Source: Dryococelus australis
Lineage: Eukaryota; Arthropoda; Insecta; Phasmatodea; Phasmatidae
Length of the DNA: 64,000 nucleotides
Assembly: GCA_029891345.1 (NCBI GenBank)
Contig: CM057006.1
Coordinates: forward strand, 43,685,056-43,749,055
Direction of reading: 5' to 3'
Below are positions 47,140 to 57,768 of this stretch, in pieces. How positions within the stretch are numbered: position 1 is the first letter of the stretch; every line of letters begins with the position of its first letter. The position numbers were made by a program, and so were the translations under genes. The notes under the pieces are model-generated. The model was not told where the DNA came from, searched no databases, and worked only from the letters and a program-made list of their open reading frames with translations.

Positions 47140-47350
47140 CAATACGGGCAACGCACCGCATTCGTGCGCACTAATGTAATAATATTTTGTATGAGAACTA
47201 TTTATTACTAGGCATTGCCAACACACGTATTTTCTCCCTGTTTTTATTCATATCTTTAATTGAAATATAATTTATAGATAAAATATAACTGAAAGTTCAA
47301 TTTAACCAAAAATGGGTATTTTGAATTAAATGCTCGTGATATGTGACTTA
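47140..47350 (+). mobile_element. Family D MITE fragment (copy 7)
   Basis: CGCACCGCATTCGTGCGCAC, TTATTACTAGGCATTGCCAA and TTTTCTCCCTGTTTTTATTC match the D core without the termini. The TACTAGGCATTGCC stretch is an unoccupied reference for the A insertion in D copy 1. Confidence 0.65.
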
Positions 47351-47446
47351 TTGTTATGATGGGCACTAGCGTGAATCTGCCTTTAAACCTACATACTTTC
47401 TGAACGCACCGTAGGTATACACCGCTGTATTCAGTACAATTTGCTA

Positions 47447-47872
47447 AAGGCTGTTCACGATAAAGTGAGCACTTTTGAAATCAACCTTAGAAAAATGTCA
47501 CTGCCCCTACCTGTATGTATTTTAACGGCCGCCCTGAGTGACATGCACCCAGTAAAATTGGCAACGATGGAGGGGAAAATAGTTCTGTAAATAGGCGTTG
47601 AATAAAAATTGTTAGGTGACCATTTGTGATGACTTAAATTATTTCTCTCACTTTCTGATTTTTTTTTTTAATGCATTGAAGTGTAAAATTAGCATATTTG
47701 TACAATATTTACTTTTCTAACAATTTTACAGTTTCACTTGACCGACGCATGAATAAAGTGATGAGGCCCATTGCAATGTAAATCTTACATAAGACGAAAG
47801 AACACACAACGTGCAAACAAGTACATCTCAGGCAGAGCTTTCAAAAGTGCTCATTTTACCGTGAACAGCCTA
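47447..47872 (+). mobile_element. Family A MITE (copy 10)
   Basis: Near-complete: AAGGCTGTTCACGATAAAGT at the left, TTTTACCGTGAACAGCCTAT at the right, with TA on both sides. Interior ACCGACGCATGAATAAAGTG. Confidence 0.85.
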
Positions 47873-47874
47873 TA

Positions 47875-48448
47875 ACACACGCGGCGAAATATTGTCAAAA
47901 CGACGATATCCCCGAGGACACATCAACAGGAGCCTACTACGGGAACAAAGCAAGCTCTCGGCAGTTTCGCCACGAGGCGGAAGGTAAACCACGACAAGTT
48001 TATAATACAGAATCTTTAATGAAAGCATATCGCACCCAGGAAAGCAGTCTGTCTGCAACCATACACCGAGACGAGACGATGCTGTCCTGGGAGCAGCGTC
48101 ATCGTGCGAGACCGCCGTTTCCGTAACGACCATCCTAAGGATACATCTCTCTTGACGGTTTTTCCCCCTCGCTCTTCACAGTTAAGACTATCTCTAAGTA
48201 CACTTAGGGAGGTAGTCATGGCCCCCAAAGTGCAGGCCATGGCTGCCCAATCCCTCTTTGCCGCGATGCATGTCTCCTTGCATGTTTTTCCTGGTAGTTG
48301 TAAGGGGTTAGCCCTGAGACGCAATAAAATCCCGCCCTACCGTCGGGCCGTAACTTCACATAACACTTAGAATAAGGTAGTAAAAAAAAAACATCCTACG
48401 GCGACGATTCAACAGAAGGCGAGCGTGCAGATATGGACATTAATACTG
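47875..48448. other. Unique sequence, no supported gene
   Basis: Open frames on both strands at 47870-48370 overlap; no domain recognised. Confidence 0.3.
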
Positions 48449-48675
48449 TAGGCTATTCACGGTAAATTGAGCACTTTTGAAAGCCCTCTCATTTGGAATA
48501 TTAGACATTATACCTTTAGACATTAATTTCCGAGTGCGGTTGAATATACACGCTGTGTTTATTACTTCCATGGCAATATTTATTTTAAAAAGTGGTCGAC
48601 TTTAGCCATAAATGGCTAAAAGGAAAAAATAACTGGGCCGTCAAAAATGATCACTTTACCGTGAACAGCCTATAA
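48449..48675 (+). mobile_element. Family B MITE (copy 4)
   Basis: TAGGCTATTCACGGTAAATT at the left and TTTACCGTGAACAGCCTATA at the right; interior TCATTTGGAATATTAGACAT and CGCTGTGTTTATTACTTCCA. About 227 bp. Confidence 0.8.
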
Positions 48676-50056
48676 ATAGATTTGTGGTGCTAATTTAACG
48701 TAATATCCCTCCGCACGTTAGTAATTGAATAACATTGTTGCAGATCCTTGTTATGATTTGTATCTTGTACGTTGTGATTAACTAACTTCCAATATAAAAT
48801 GCTTAATGTAGGCCTATGGTTTATAAATATAAATATAAGAAACCATAGCAATATTTAATAAACCACCATGCACGTTATACAGGATGTTTTTTTTAAAGGG
48901 TTGATTCAAAAAGTGTGGAGACACGGCACCGCGAATAGATCATATCGGGATAGTTTGTATTTCTCCAGCCATTCCAATTTTGACTTCGGGCCAGGCAAGG
49001 AATAGTTTTGTTACTCTGTGGGAAGGCGCGAAATTTTTTCCCAGTGGGCACCGACAGCCTCGCTTCTTTCTCGGGAAGATGCCGTAAGCAGAATGTTTGT
49101 ACCTCGACGTTCGCTTCATGCCAACACCGCGGCTTTGCTGGTCTGACTGGCGGGCTGAGTTGCGCCGGGACGTGCAGGGCGTCCTGACCTCTGGGCTATG
49201 TGTTCTTTGCGGTCTGGTGAGGGGAAACTTCCTCAGCCCGCAGAGAGATACAACTGCTGCAACCGTATGGGTGGTATAAGGGCCCTCACAAGGGCCCGAG
49301 CACACCCCCGGCTCTGAGCTTCGGCAATGATGAGAGAGCTTCGTGCCAACGTGCCTTGTAACGTCATCTTCGTTCCGAGTGACCGACCGACTTCGCCTAG
49401 CGTCCAGGCTATTCTCGTCGTGTACAACACTCCCCCCCCCCCCATCACCTCTCGTGTTTAGTACGAGGGGGGAAGAGCAAGGACGATTCCAAACTAGAAT
49501 GTTTCTGTATTTTTGAAGCGTTGATTATTTTTGCTTGAATACGCACAGAATTCCGTCCAGGTCTTTAATAGCCTATCCAGGGTGTCCACACACAGGAAAA
49601 TGACAGGGAATTTTCGCCTGTGTCAAGGAAAATATAAATATGGGTTAAAAAATTTCAATTTTTAGGTTTGTGGATTGACAATAATACTTTTTTTTTTTCT
49701 GAGTAATACATATATGTACGATATTTAATATCTGTTTGTTTAAATGGCACTCGTGTGGTGTCAATATCGTGTATCGCGATAAATTTTGATGAGGTGAATG
49801 AAATGTTGGCACTGCTTGCTTGATCTGTGGCAGTGTAATTAAATTAAATTTCAATGATATCATATGTTCTCTCAGTGATGGAAAAATATGGTATTTGAAG
49901 GTCGCGGTCCTAAAAATAGGTCAGGGAAAATGGCAATGTTCTGCCTGCAAAAGAGAGAAACGTCAGGGCATTCCAAAATTAAATTTCAGTGGACAGCTTG
50001 CTATTTCCAGTGCTGTAGTCGAGGGGTTTACACGGGTATATTCCAGCGTTTTTTTG
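48676..50056. other. Mostly unique sequence; possible hAT-like end at 49568
   Basis: CCAGGGTGTCCACACACAGG then AATGACAGGGAATTTT near 49578-49615, with GGTCAGGGAAAATGG at about 49919, recall a class of hAT repeats built of TCAGGGAAAA motifs. 48690-48945 ends ACCGCGAATAGATCATAT like family D. C run at 49432-49443. No gene supported. Confidence 0.3.
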
Positions 50057-50312
50057 GGGCCATGGTGGCTGAGCAGTTAGTCTTCTCGCCTCCCACCAAG
50101 GCTATCCGGGTTCGTGGGGTCACTCCGGAATTTCACATGTAGGAATCGTGCCGGACGATGCTGTTGGTCGGCGGGTTTTCTCGGGGATCTTCCGTGTCCC
50201 CTGCCCTTTCATTTCGGCACTGCTCCACACTCACCTCAATCATCCTCATAACCCTCATCGGCTTTCAAGACCTCGATGTTAAGATCCGTCCAAATCTCTT
50301 CACTTCAGTCAT
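50057..50312 (+). mobile_element. tRNA-derived SINE, type 1 (copy 5)
   Basis: A box TGGCTGAGCAG, then CTCGCCTCCCACCAAGGCTA, a B-box-like GGGTTCGTGGGGTC, and the body AGGAATCGTGCCGGACGATG, GTCGGCGGGTTTTCTCGG and CAAGACCTCGATGTTAAGAT. A small duplication CATCCTCATAACCCTCATC sits near the 3' end. Confidence 0.85.
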
Positions 50313-50419
50313 TCGTCCCTGTCTGAAATTCTTTGTACCTCGATATAATGAAGATAGATGCTGGCTTTTGAGCGATTGGGGGGGGGGGGGGGGGGGATAG
50401 ATGTATGTTAAAACAGTTA

Positions 50420-50822
50420 AAGCCTGTTCACGATAAAGTAAGAACTTTTGAAGTCAACCTTTAAAAAATATCACTGCTCCTACCTGCATATATTTTAACA
50501 GACTCACTAAGTATCATGCGCCCAGTGAAGTTGGCAACGACGAAGAGAAAGTAGTTCAGTATCTTAACGTTGAATTAAACTTGTCATGCGGCCATTTTTG
50601 AAAACTGAAATAATTTGTTTTTACTTCTTGTTGTGTAAGAATTAGCAGATTCTTAAAATATTCGCTTTTAAAATAATTTCACAGTTTCACTTGGCCGACG
50701 CATGAATTAAGTGATCAGGCGCACTGCAATGTTCATGTTGCATACGGCGGGAGAATACATACTGTTAATACACGTAGATCTTGAGCAGGGCTTTCAAAAG
50801 TGCTCCATTTACCGTGAACAAT
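50420..50822 (+). mobile_element. Family A MITE (copy 11)
   Basis: Left AAGCCTGTTCACGATAAAGT; interior GGCCGACGCATGAATTAAGT; right end stops at CATTTACCGTGAACA with the last bases lost. A 19-base G run (50378-50396) lies just outside. Confidence 0.75.
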
Positions 50823-50931
50823 AACCAGCGTGTTATTTATGAACCTCCAATTGGTTTATCTCATAAGTACTGCTGACACAGGGTTTACTTAGCGCCATGA
50901 GTTCTATCAAGTAAAGTAAAAATAATAAAAG

Positions 50932-51336
50932 TACACTCACGACCATCCGTCAGTCGCCCGTCCGTCAGGCGGTCACATGATCGTCGACCAATCGCGGGGC
51001 AACTTTTTTTTTCTATCCGCTCCGTCAAATATATCTCAAACTTTATCTTTCGACGGACCGATCGATGGGCCACCGTCTCCTGAAGACATTCCGTAGACGC
51101 GAATACGCACTTTGAAATAAAATTAAAGGCAGTGGATATGCGTTAATTTTTCTTGGTGGACAATTCAGAAATTTAAAATGTAAACAATAATTCTGTATAC
51201 ATTTTTATTACGTAAAAAAAATTATTTCCCCAAAATGTTTTTCTCTTGAAACTGTATTTCCAACCAAAATATACTGCACCTTCTACGAAATAAAGATCGC
51301 GATGTTGCGTTATCACGCTGAAATTGACTGACGGGT
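50932..51336. mobile_element. Family H element, truncated (copy 2)
   Basis: CACTCACGACCATCCGTCAG, CGCCCGTCCGTCAGGCGG and ATCGCGGGGCAACTTTTTTT match copy 1 at 7093-7587 in reverse. It breaks off at the TTAA-flanked element, at GACTGACGGGTG. Confidence 0.65.
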
Positions 51337-51338
51337 GC

Positions 51339-52180
51339 TTAAGGCCATTGGTGCATGAAAGCAGTGCATTTATATCATTCTTGTTATAACTTGTTTCACA
51401 GCGGATTTTTCAAAATTTTTGGCTCGATAAGACGTAAATAACATCTTTTAGCACCTTCTTGCATTGTTACAAATTCGCTATGTTCGTTATTATTGGAGCA
51501 CTGATTGCAGATAAGAAAACAATTTTCTTTTCTTTTCTTCCATCAGTGCTCCGAGAGTAATTGCGGCAGTGAATATCTAACAACGTAAAGAAGGTGCTGA
51601 AAGTGGTTATTATTGGAGCACTGATTGCAGATAAGAAAACAATTTTCTTTTCTTTTCTTCCATCAGTGCTCCGAGAGTAATTGCGGCAGTGAATATCTAA
51701 CAACGTAAAGAAGGTGCTGAAAGTGGTTATTATTGGAGCACTGATTGCAGATAAGAAAACAATTTTCTTTTCTTCCATCAGTGCTCCGAGAGTAATTGCG
51801 GCAGCGAATATCTAACAACGTAAAGAAGGGGAGCTGAAAGTGGTTATTATTGGAGCACTGATTGCAGATAAGAAAACAATTTTCTTTTCTTTTCTTCCAT
51901 CAGTGCTCCGAGAGTAATTGCGGCAGTGAATATCTAACAACGTAAAGAAGGTGCTGAAAGTGGTTATTATTGGAGCACTGATTGCAGATAAGAAAACAAT
52001 TTTCTTTTCTTTTCTTCCATCAGTGCTCCGAGAGTAATTGCGGCAGTGAATATCTAACAACGTAAAGAAGGTGCTGAAAGTGGTTATTAAAGTCTTGTCG
52101 AGCCTTCGATAAACCCTTTGGAAAAAAAGTTATTGCAAAAATTATATAAATATACTGCTTTCATGCAACAATGGCCTTAA
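51339..52180. mobile_element. TTAA-flanked TIR element with internal hairpin minisatellite
   Basis: Both ends read TTAAGGCCATTG inward, and the inverted repeat continues through GCATGAAAGCAGT for about 37 bp with three mismatches. TTAA lies at both outer edges, the target preference of piggyBac-like transposition. Between the termini are five tandem copies of a 120-bp unit (51485-52082). No transposase. Total 842 bp. The superfamily is inferred only from TTAA, which also occurs by chance. Confidence 0.75.
51485..52082. repeat. Five tandem 120-bp units, each able to form a hairpin
   Basis: Units at 51485-51604, 51605-51724, 51725-51842 (118 bp), 51843-51962 and 51963-52082. They are almost identical; the third lacks five bases of CTTTT and has three extra near its end. 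Each unit contains GGAGCACTGAT and, about 36 bases on, ATCAGTGCTCC. Together with the flanking purine/pyrimidine tracts this makes a stem-loop of about 58 bases. A 120-bp period keeps minus-strand frames open, broken by the 118-bp unit; I regard these frames as incidental. Confidence 0.95.
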
Positions 52181-52500
52181 GCTGCTCATTCCTGGGCAGT
52201 AAGAGCTTGCCTGGAAATTCAACTGTATTGTGAAATTCTCCGAATACACTGCAGTCGTGGCGGCGTAAATATTGATTCTCCAGCGATGCCCTTATCGCGA
52301 GCCACTTATAGTGCTCGCTGGCTAGATCGCGACGCGTCTGCAACCTTGGACTAACTTACAACCGTAATTTCCGATAGGATAATGAGTTTACTATTTGATA
52401 ACGTGAAGCGGCTGGTTGTTTACTCCCATGAAAAATAAATGTTTGTGTGTCCTGGAAGTACAGTTGTGTGTAAAGTTGAGCAAGCCTGTTCGATAATGTC
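52181..52500. other. Unique sequence, no gene
   Basis: No recognisable feature. Confidence 0.3.
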
Positions 52501-52509
52501 TTTATTTCT

Positions 52510-52995
52510 TAACTTCAGTGGAGTGGCTTTCAGTGGAACGGTGTGCCCGAGTGTACAATGTGTAGAATTAATTGAAAAAACGTACACACCGTAACACAAT
52601 TGTCAGAAAATTACGACGTTTGTTGTACACGAAAGAAGGAGCGTCAACTTTGTAATACTTAAAAAATATAATGCTAAAAATTTAGTTAGTTATTTAAATG
52701 ATTTAAAAATTAAATAGTAAAAGTTTAATTTTAATTTAAAAAAATTCGTTTTTCCGTTTTGGGTGTGTAAAAAAACATATTTTTGCAATCAAAAACGTCA
52801 TCAAGCAAGACAAAAATAGTAAAAATTTTAGTAATTACGTTTACAAATATTTTTAATAATTTATTTTACGCACGTCTATTTCAGTTGTAAAAATTATAAT
52901 TTTAGAGGCTGGAATGTATTGACATTTAAATAGATAAAATGTAGCTAAATATTTTACGGCGTTGCCAATATTAACAGCATATTGAATACATAATA
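52510..52995 (+). mobile_element. T-type element relic with helix-turn-helix-like coding remnant
   Basis: The stretch 52512-52655 translates, with two stops, to a peptide containing WLSVERC, VYN, LKK, VRKLRRLLYTK. The pattern is shared with both inverted termini of the element at 56609-57412. The right end ATTTTACGGCGTTGCCAATA also matches that element (ATTTTACAGTGTTGCCAATA). This is a diverged relative with decayed second terminus. Confidence 0.4.
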
Positions 52996-53449
52996 CCGGC
53001 GGAGTCCTTCGGGAGGTAATGAGGAGCAGTCTAGCATCCCCGTGTTGTAGAGATACGCATCTTGTTTTGTTTGCCGGGTCTATACCAGCCGTTTATAAGG
53101 CGGCGTCCTCCTGGATCACAAAGGAAACCTTTCGGCGCCAGCGCCATTCACGCCCTTGCGCGCCCCAGCCTTAGGGCGGACACCAGTAGCCTCCCCCTCC
53201 CCCCGCCTGCGCCAAAATTTGCTCAGGAGGGGGATGGTTGGGGTTGGAACAGCTCCATTACCGGCGCCATTTACAGTGGCCATCAGGTGCCAGTTTTCGA
53301 GGGGGGGGGGGTCAGATCCCCGGAGACACTAGATGACCTCCTCCCCCCCCCCCATCTGAACCCGTTTCCATTCTTGTTGTGTACAGCCAACGAAGTAGCT
53401 ATGTAGTCAGTAATTCCTGTATCTGATATAAAAAAATATCAGATACAAT
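52996..53449. other. GC-rich unique sequence with G and C runs
   Basis: G run 53301-53311 and C run 53343-53353. A 12-bp-arm hairpin TGTATCTGATAT / ATATCAGATACA lies at about 53418-53447. The open frame 53062-53406 crosses the homopolymers and shows no domain. Confidence 0.35.
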
Positions 53450-53831
53450 CATAGACTAAATATGAGGCAGACCGCTTATTCGTCTTATGCGCATGTACCC
53501 AACATTGACCTACCCCAATCTTACACAACTGTCAAAGTCACATGGTCAACAGTGATGAACGTGTTTGTTTATATCTTAATTTATAAATGACAAGCACTAT
53601 TATATTAATAAAATACTTTTGCCAGTTTTAATTTAATCGAACTGCATTACAAATTGGTTAGAGGAAGTATACGTTCATCTCTAAGCATTTGTCAACAAAT
53701 CATTTTTCTAACCTAAGTCCAAACCACGCCATTTTCGCCAGACGTGTATGCAGAAAAGCAGTTCAATGTTGGGACACGGGGATTGGTTGTGCGCAGCCAG
53801 CGAGATCGGTCTACCCCATCTTTAGTCTATG
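53450..53831. mobile_element. Inverted-repeat element L (CATAGACTAAA termini)
   Basis: CATAGACTAAATATGAGGCA then GACCG at the left and CGGTCTACCCCATC then TTTAGTCTATG at the right form an imperfect inverted repeat, with CAACATTG / CAATGTTG further in. About 380 bp, no transposase. Confidence 0.6.
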
Positions 53832-54238
53832 GATACAATCCTGTATCAGTATCAGTTTGGAACAGGTACAGAAAATAGCTGCAGCGAGCCATCTATACCA
53901 AGACCTCCAGCGTTCTTTGGCAAAAAGTATTAAGAAATCTACAAGTATATTTTTTAAGGCGATATCTTTATGTCACGTGTATGAGAACTACAGAACGCCA
54001 GTTGCCGAGATTTTTCCCTGTATTAAGACGATCGCCTAAATACCGTCTAAAATGCGTTGCAACGTGTCTGAAAATTGTGTTTTTTTTTCTTTTGAAACTG
54101 TGAAACGTGCCCCTAATAGAAAAGTAAGCACAATCCAGATGGTAACGGAATGGTACTTTCCAAGACATCTTATACATCGGAAACATTATTTTCATGCTCT
54201 CCAACTGATCATAATAAAGTTTGTTTTAGACTACTATA
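53832..54238. other. Unique sequence, no gene
   Basis: No domain recognised in the overlapping short frames. Confidence 0.3.
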
Positions 54239-54659
54239 AGCTGTTCACTGTATAACGAGCACTTTTGAAAGCTCTGCTTAAGATTAAATTGTATGCACGT
54301 TACGTATTCTTCCGCATTATGTAAAATTAACATTGCCATAAGCCTCGTCACTTTATTCATACGTCGGTCAAGTAAAACTGTGAAATTTTTATGAAAGTAA
54401 ATATTACACAAATCTGCTCATTTTCACATTTCGATGCATTAAAAAAAAAACAGAAAGCGAAAGAAATAATTTAAGTTATCACAAATGGTTACCTAACACT
54501 TTTTATTTGACGTTAAGATATGGAACTATTTTCCATCCGTCGTTACCAACTTTACTGGGCAAATGTCTCTTCGTCCGCCCATTAAAATATATGCGTTCTG
54601 GGGCACTGACATTTTCCTAAGGTTCATTTCAAAAGTGCTCACTTTATCATGAACGGCCT
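54239..54659 (-). mobile_element. Family A MITE (copy 12)
   Basis: AAGCTGTTCACTGTATAACG at the left and TTTATCATGAACGGCCTT at the right, TA outside both. Interior TTTATTCATACGTCGGTCAA and GTTACCAACTTTACTGGGCA. Confidence 0.8.
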
Positions 54660-54661
54660 TA

Positions 54662-55004
54662 ATATTTCAAAATATACGAAGAGGAGACATGCGAAACTAC
54701 GATGGAGGCATGCTATAGAGTCGCGTCCAAACAGCTGCAGAGTCACCGTTTAAGGCCCGTCTTCAACCATTTTGCAGAAATTCGTTTTCGGATTCAGAGT
54801 AATTACTGACAATGTACGATTATAGAAAATTTACATTATACGATGTATTTTTGTACGTAGTTCTGTGTGCTACCTGCTTGTAAAAAGTCAGGAACATATT
54901 TATATGTAACGCGGGGGGAGTGAACCCAGGGCGAGGCAGCACTCTCCGAGTGACGGGCTTTCCAACTGGGGCCCGTAGGTGCCCGTCATCCCCGGACATG
55001 GCAT
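54662..55004. other. Unique sequence, no gene
   Basis: No recognisable feature. Confidence 0.3.
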
Positions 55005-55185
55005 GAAATTAGACCCTAGGATGGAGCGGCTCTGGGATGCAAGGACGGGGGAAACGGGAGCACCCCGAGAAAACCCGCCAGCACGATTCCCACATGCGAA
55101 AATTTGGGAGTGGATCCGCCGAGTAACGAGCCCTGATCGCCGTGGTGGGAGGCGAGCGCCCTAGCCACTGCGCCACGGCTGCCCC
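55005..55185 (-). mobile_element. SINE type 1 (copy 6)
   Basis: The minus strand starts GGGGCAGCCGTGGCGCAGTG with A box TGGCGCAGTGG, then CTCGCCTCCCACCACGGCGA, CGCATGTGGGAATCGTGCTG and GGCGGGTTTTCTCGGGGTGC. A central segment (the ACGATGCC part) is missing and the 3' end is short. Confidence 0.75.
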
Positions 55186-55458
55186 ACATTTTATCAATAA
55201 GTTCGTGCCTTCTTGCAATCCGGAAACAACACACGGATACAAAAGTATTAAACAACTAGTAAGTTTTAAGTTTTCTGGAACCAAACGTTTCCAATAATAC
55301 CTCGGAAACTGAAATGTCACGAAAATTAATCATTTCTGCAAAAGGGGTTAGGCGCTCAGGTGAGTCGCCAGTTTAGCGCCATTGCGCGTAGGGGCGCTAT
55401 TACCTTACATACGTCGGTCGGCGTCGCCCTGATAGCTTCACCGATTTTTGTCTCACTC

Positions 55459-56237
55459 ATGCAGTCACATAGCCCTGACAAGCACGACACGACAGCCCCG
55501 ACACGACATTTAAAACTAAACGGCCATGAAATACTAGATAGATGTGACGTAAGCCCGACAATTGTAATCCGACCAGCAATTGTGGATTAGAAATGGGAGT
55601 GAAGAGATTTGGACGGCTCTTAACATAAAGATCTTGTGAGCCGATGAGGGGAGTATGTAGCAGCGCCGAAATGAAAGGGCGGGGGAAACGGGAGATCCCT
55701 GAAAGAACCCGCCGACCAACGGCATTATCCAAGACGATTCCCACATGCGAAAACCCAGAGTGACCCGGCCGGGGATTGAACCTGGATCGCCTTGGTGGGA
55801 AGCGAGCAGGCTAACCGCTCAGCCACCGTGGCCACTGGATTAGAAATGGTTTCTATCTTCGTCGTGTCGTGCGGCACGACACACACAATATACAACCTTG
55901 CAAAATGAAATTGTGTGGCAAGCTTTCTCTACAATAGCAAATACGCAGATTACAAGAAAAAAATATTGAAAATTACTGTGTTTAACTCTTAAAAATAATA
56001 ATCTTACCTTTTTATGCATTTTCGATTACACTTTGTCACCATCATGTATTCCGAATTTCCCGTCTGCCCACCGCCTTTGAAACTAGCGTAGTTAATCAGC
56101 GCCTTCTGAATGGCCCCGAAAAAAATTTCCACACTTCGTGTCGCGTCAGTAAACTGTCGTGTTGTAAATTCGAGCAGACACATTGAAAATAAAAATCTCG
56201 TGTCGTGCTGTGTGTTTGTCGGGGTTATGTGACACAT
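55459..56237. mobile_element. Family E element (copy 2) carrying a SINE
   Basis: ATGCAGTCACATAGCCCTGA at the left and TCGGGGTTATGTGACACAT at the right are inverted, followed inward by AGCACGACACGAC and GTGTCGTGCTG. The interior matches copy 1 in reverse (CCCACCGCCTTTGAAACTAG, CGTAGTTAATCAGCGCCTTC). Confidence 0.8.
55597..55835 (-). mobile_element. SINE type 1 (copy 7) with 14-bp target duplication
   Basis: The minus strand begins GTGGCCACGGTGGCTGAGCG with A box TGGCTGAGCGG and B-box-like GGTTCAATCCCCGG, and ends AAGAGCCGTCCAAATCTCTT then CACTC. TGGATTAGAAATGG stands at 55583-55596 and again at 55836-55849, an exact target-site duplication. Best-bounded SINE of the window: 239 bp. Confidence 0.95.
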
Positions 56238-56608
56238 ACCTCTCACCAGTCGATCACTTTAAGCCCGCCACGCACGGAAGCAGGAGCCGGCGATCTGTAG
56301 TGATCGATCAGTCCGAACTGTATAGCGTGTTTGCACGGACGCTGAAAGCCACGAACCGATGGCTCGATAGATTCCCGCCAAACTAACTGAACTCTGTGGA
56401 CTTCGAGAGTCGTCGAGCTGAACTGACATGTGCGTGGGAAGCGGAAGGCCGTTCCAAAGTCCGTTGGTCAGTTTTTTTTTTATTTGAGGGGGAAACCACA
56501 CGCAGAAGTGTGCTCATTCATACGCATACACAGTACAGAGTGGTCCAAATGTCTTGTCACCCCCTTATTTTTACTTCAAGTTATTTCTGCTATTTCATTC
56601 TCTATGGT
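56238..56608. other. Unique sequence, no gene
   Basis: No recognisable feature. Confidence 0.3.
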
Positions 56609-57412
56609 AAGGTTGAAGTAAAGCAACTGCCTATGGAACATTGCACCTGACTGTACAATGCGAAGAACTCGTTAAAAAAAAGTATTACAGACGCCATAAA
56701 AACTGTCAGGAAAGTGCGATTTATTCTGTATACGAAATAAGAACATATATATTTTGCAACATTGAAAAATAATTTACTAGAATATACTTTTTAAATGTAA
56801 AAAAAAAAAAAAAACAATCGATGAAAATAGTCTGTATTTTTAACGAAGTTTAAGCGCATTTCCATTCTGGATGCTTCACAAATCGGAATTTGCAAGAAAA
56901 TCTTCGTCGTGGAATATCGTCACAGTGTTTACTCTGATTACATGTACGAAAATTGTGATGATAATGTAGGAAATAATCTTTGTAATTATTTTCATGTGCG
57001 TCCATTCGTCACAAACATTTATGGCTGAAACTGACGTAAAAAAAAGTAAATTATAAAATTTATGTGATACGTTATTATTATGATTTTATTGCACATAATC
57101 ACAGCAAATATTATGACTATCTTTCTCGGAGAAGATTTCTTTCAATTTCTGTTTTTCGAAGCATCTAGAATGGAAATGTGCTTAAATTTTGTTAAAAATA
57201 CACACTATTTTCAACTATTATTTTATACATTTCAAAAGGATATTTTAGTAAAATATTTTACAGTGTTGCCAATATATATATACTTATTTCATATACAGCA
57301 TAAATCGTACTTTTCTGACAGTTTTTATGGTATCTGCACTACTTTTTTACTAGTTCTTCACGTTGTATAGTCGGGTAAAGTGCTTCATAGGCAGTTGTTT
57401 TACATCAACCTT
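56609..57412. mobile_element. T element: 804 bp with about 157-bp inverted arms
   Basis: AAGGTTGAAGTAAAGCAACT (56609) and AGTTGTTTTACATCAACCTT (ends 57412) start arms that pair imperfectly for about 157 bp each. Both arms translate to the same degenerate peptide with ME-HC, LYN, LKK and VRK-RF-LYTK, so the arms look derived from protein-coding DNA. The AT-rich middle has no recognised gene. The element ends three bases before the start codon of the broken gene at 57415. Confidence 0.6.
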
Positions 57413-57414
57413 AA

Positions 57415-57768
57415 ATGGCCGACACGAGCTCCTACAGTGTTGAAGAGCGGCTTGTTGGTAGTGTTTGGGCACATGAACGTCCACATACTGGGAAGAGCAT
57501 AGGGGATGTGCGACGAGACTTCAGGAGACGATTCCACAAAGAAGATCCTCCTAAAAGGACAGTACTGCGTTGGGAACACAAGTTGTTTCTAACGGGACCA
57601 TCTAAAGACAAACGGAAGACAGGACGACCAACCTGAAGACAGGACACATGTGCGGCGGTGAAGGCATATGTGCTCCTATCACCCAAGATGTCACTGCGGA
57701 AAGGAGCATCCGAGCTTGCAGTCGCAACAACCACAATGTTAAGACACGCGAAAAGGATCTTGGATTAA
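57415..57768 (+). pseudogene. Broken helix-turn-helix (DUF4817-like) transposon-type gene
   Basis: From the ATG, 73 codons encode a peptide with SVEERL near residue 8, VRRDFRRRFHKEDPPKR near 34-50, VLRWEHKLFLTG near 51-62 and KRKTGRP near 67-73. The arrangement of an SxEER start, RRF-x-P and a W-x(3-5)-F-x-TG-S turn followed by a basic GRP is that of the helix-turn-helix region found in orphan insect proteins derived from transposons. TGA at 57634-57636 interrupts it. The same frame continues as coding-like sequence (TCAAVKAYV, SPKMSLRKGASEL) to TAA at 57766-57768. No catalytic domain follows. Confidence 0.5.

Noticed and set aside
51467..52060. Minus-strand frames encoding a 40-residue repeated peptide
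   Set aside because: The frame stays open only because the DNA repeat is 120 bp. It is broken by the 118-bp unit, starts from no conserved context and lies inside a MITE.
57080..57370. 96-residue plus-strand frame
   Set aside because: It sits in the AT-rich interior and right arm of the T element; the residues reflect composition (Phe/Leu/Ile/Tyr) and no domain was seen.
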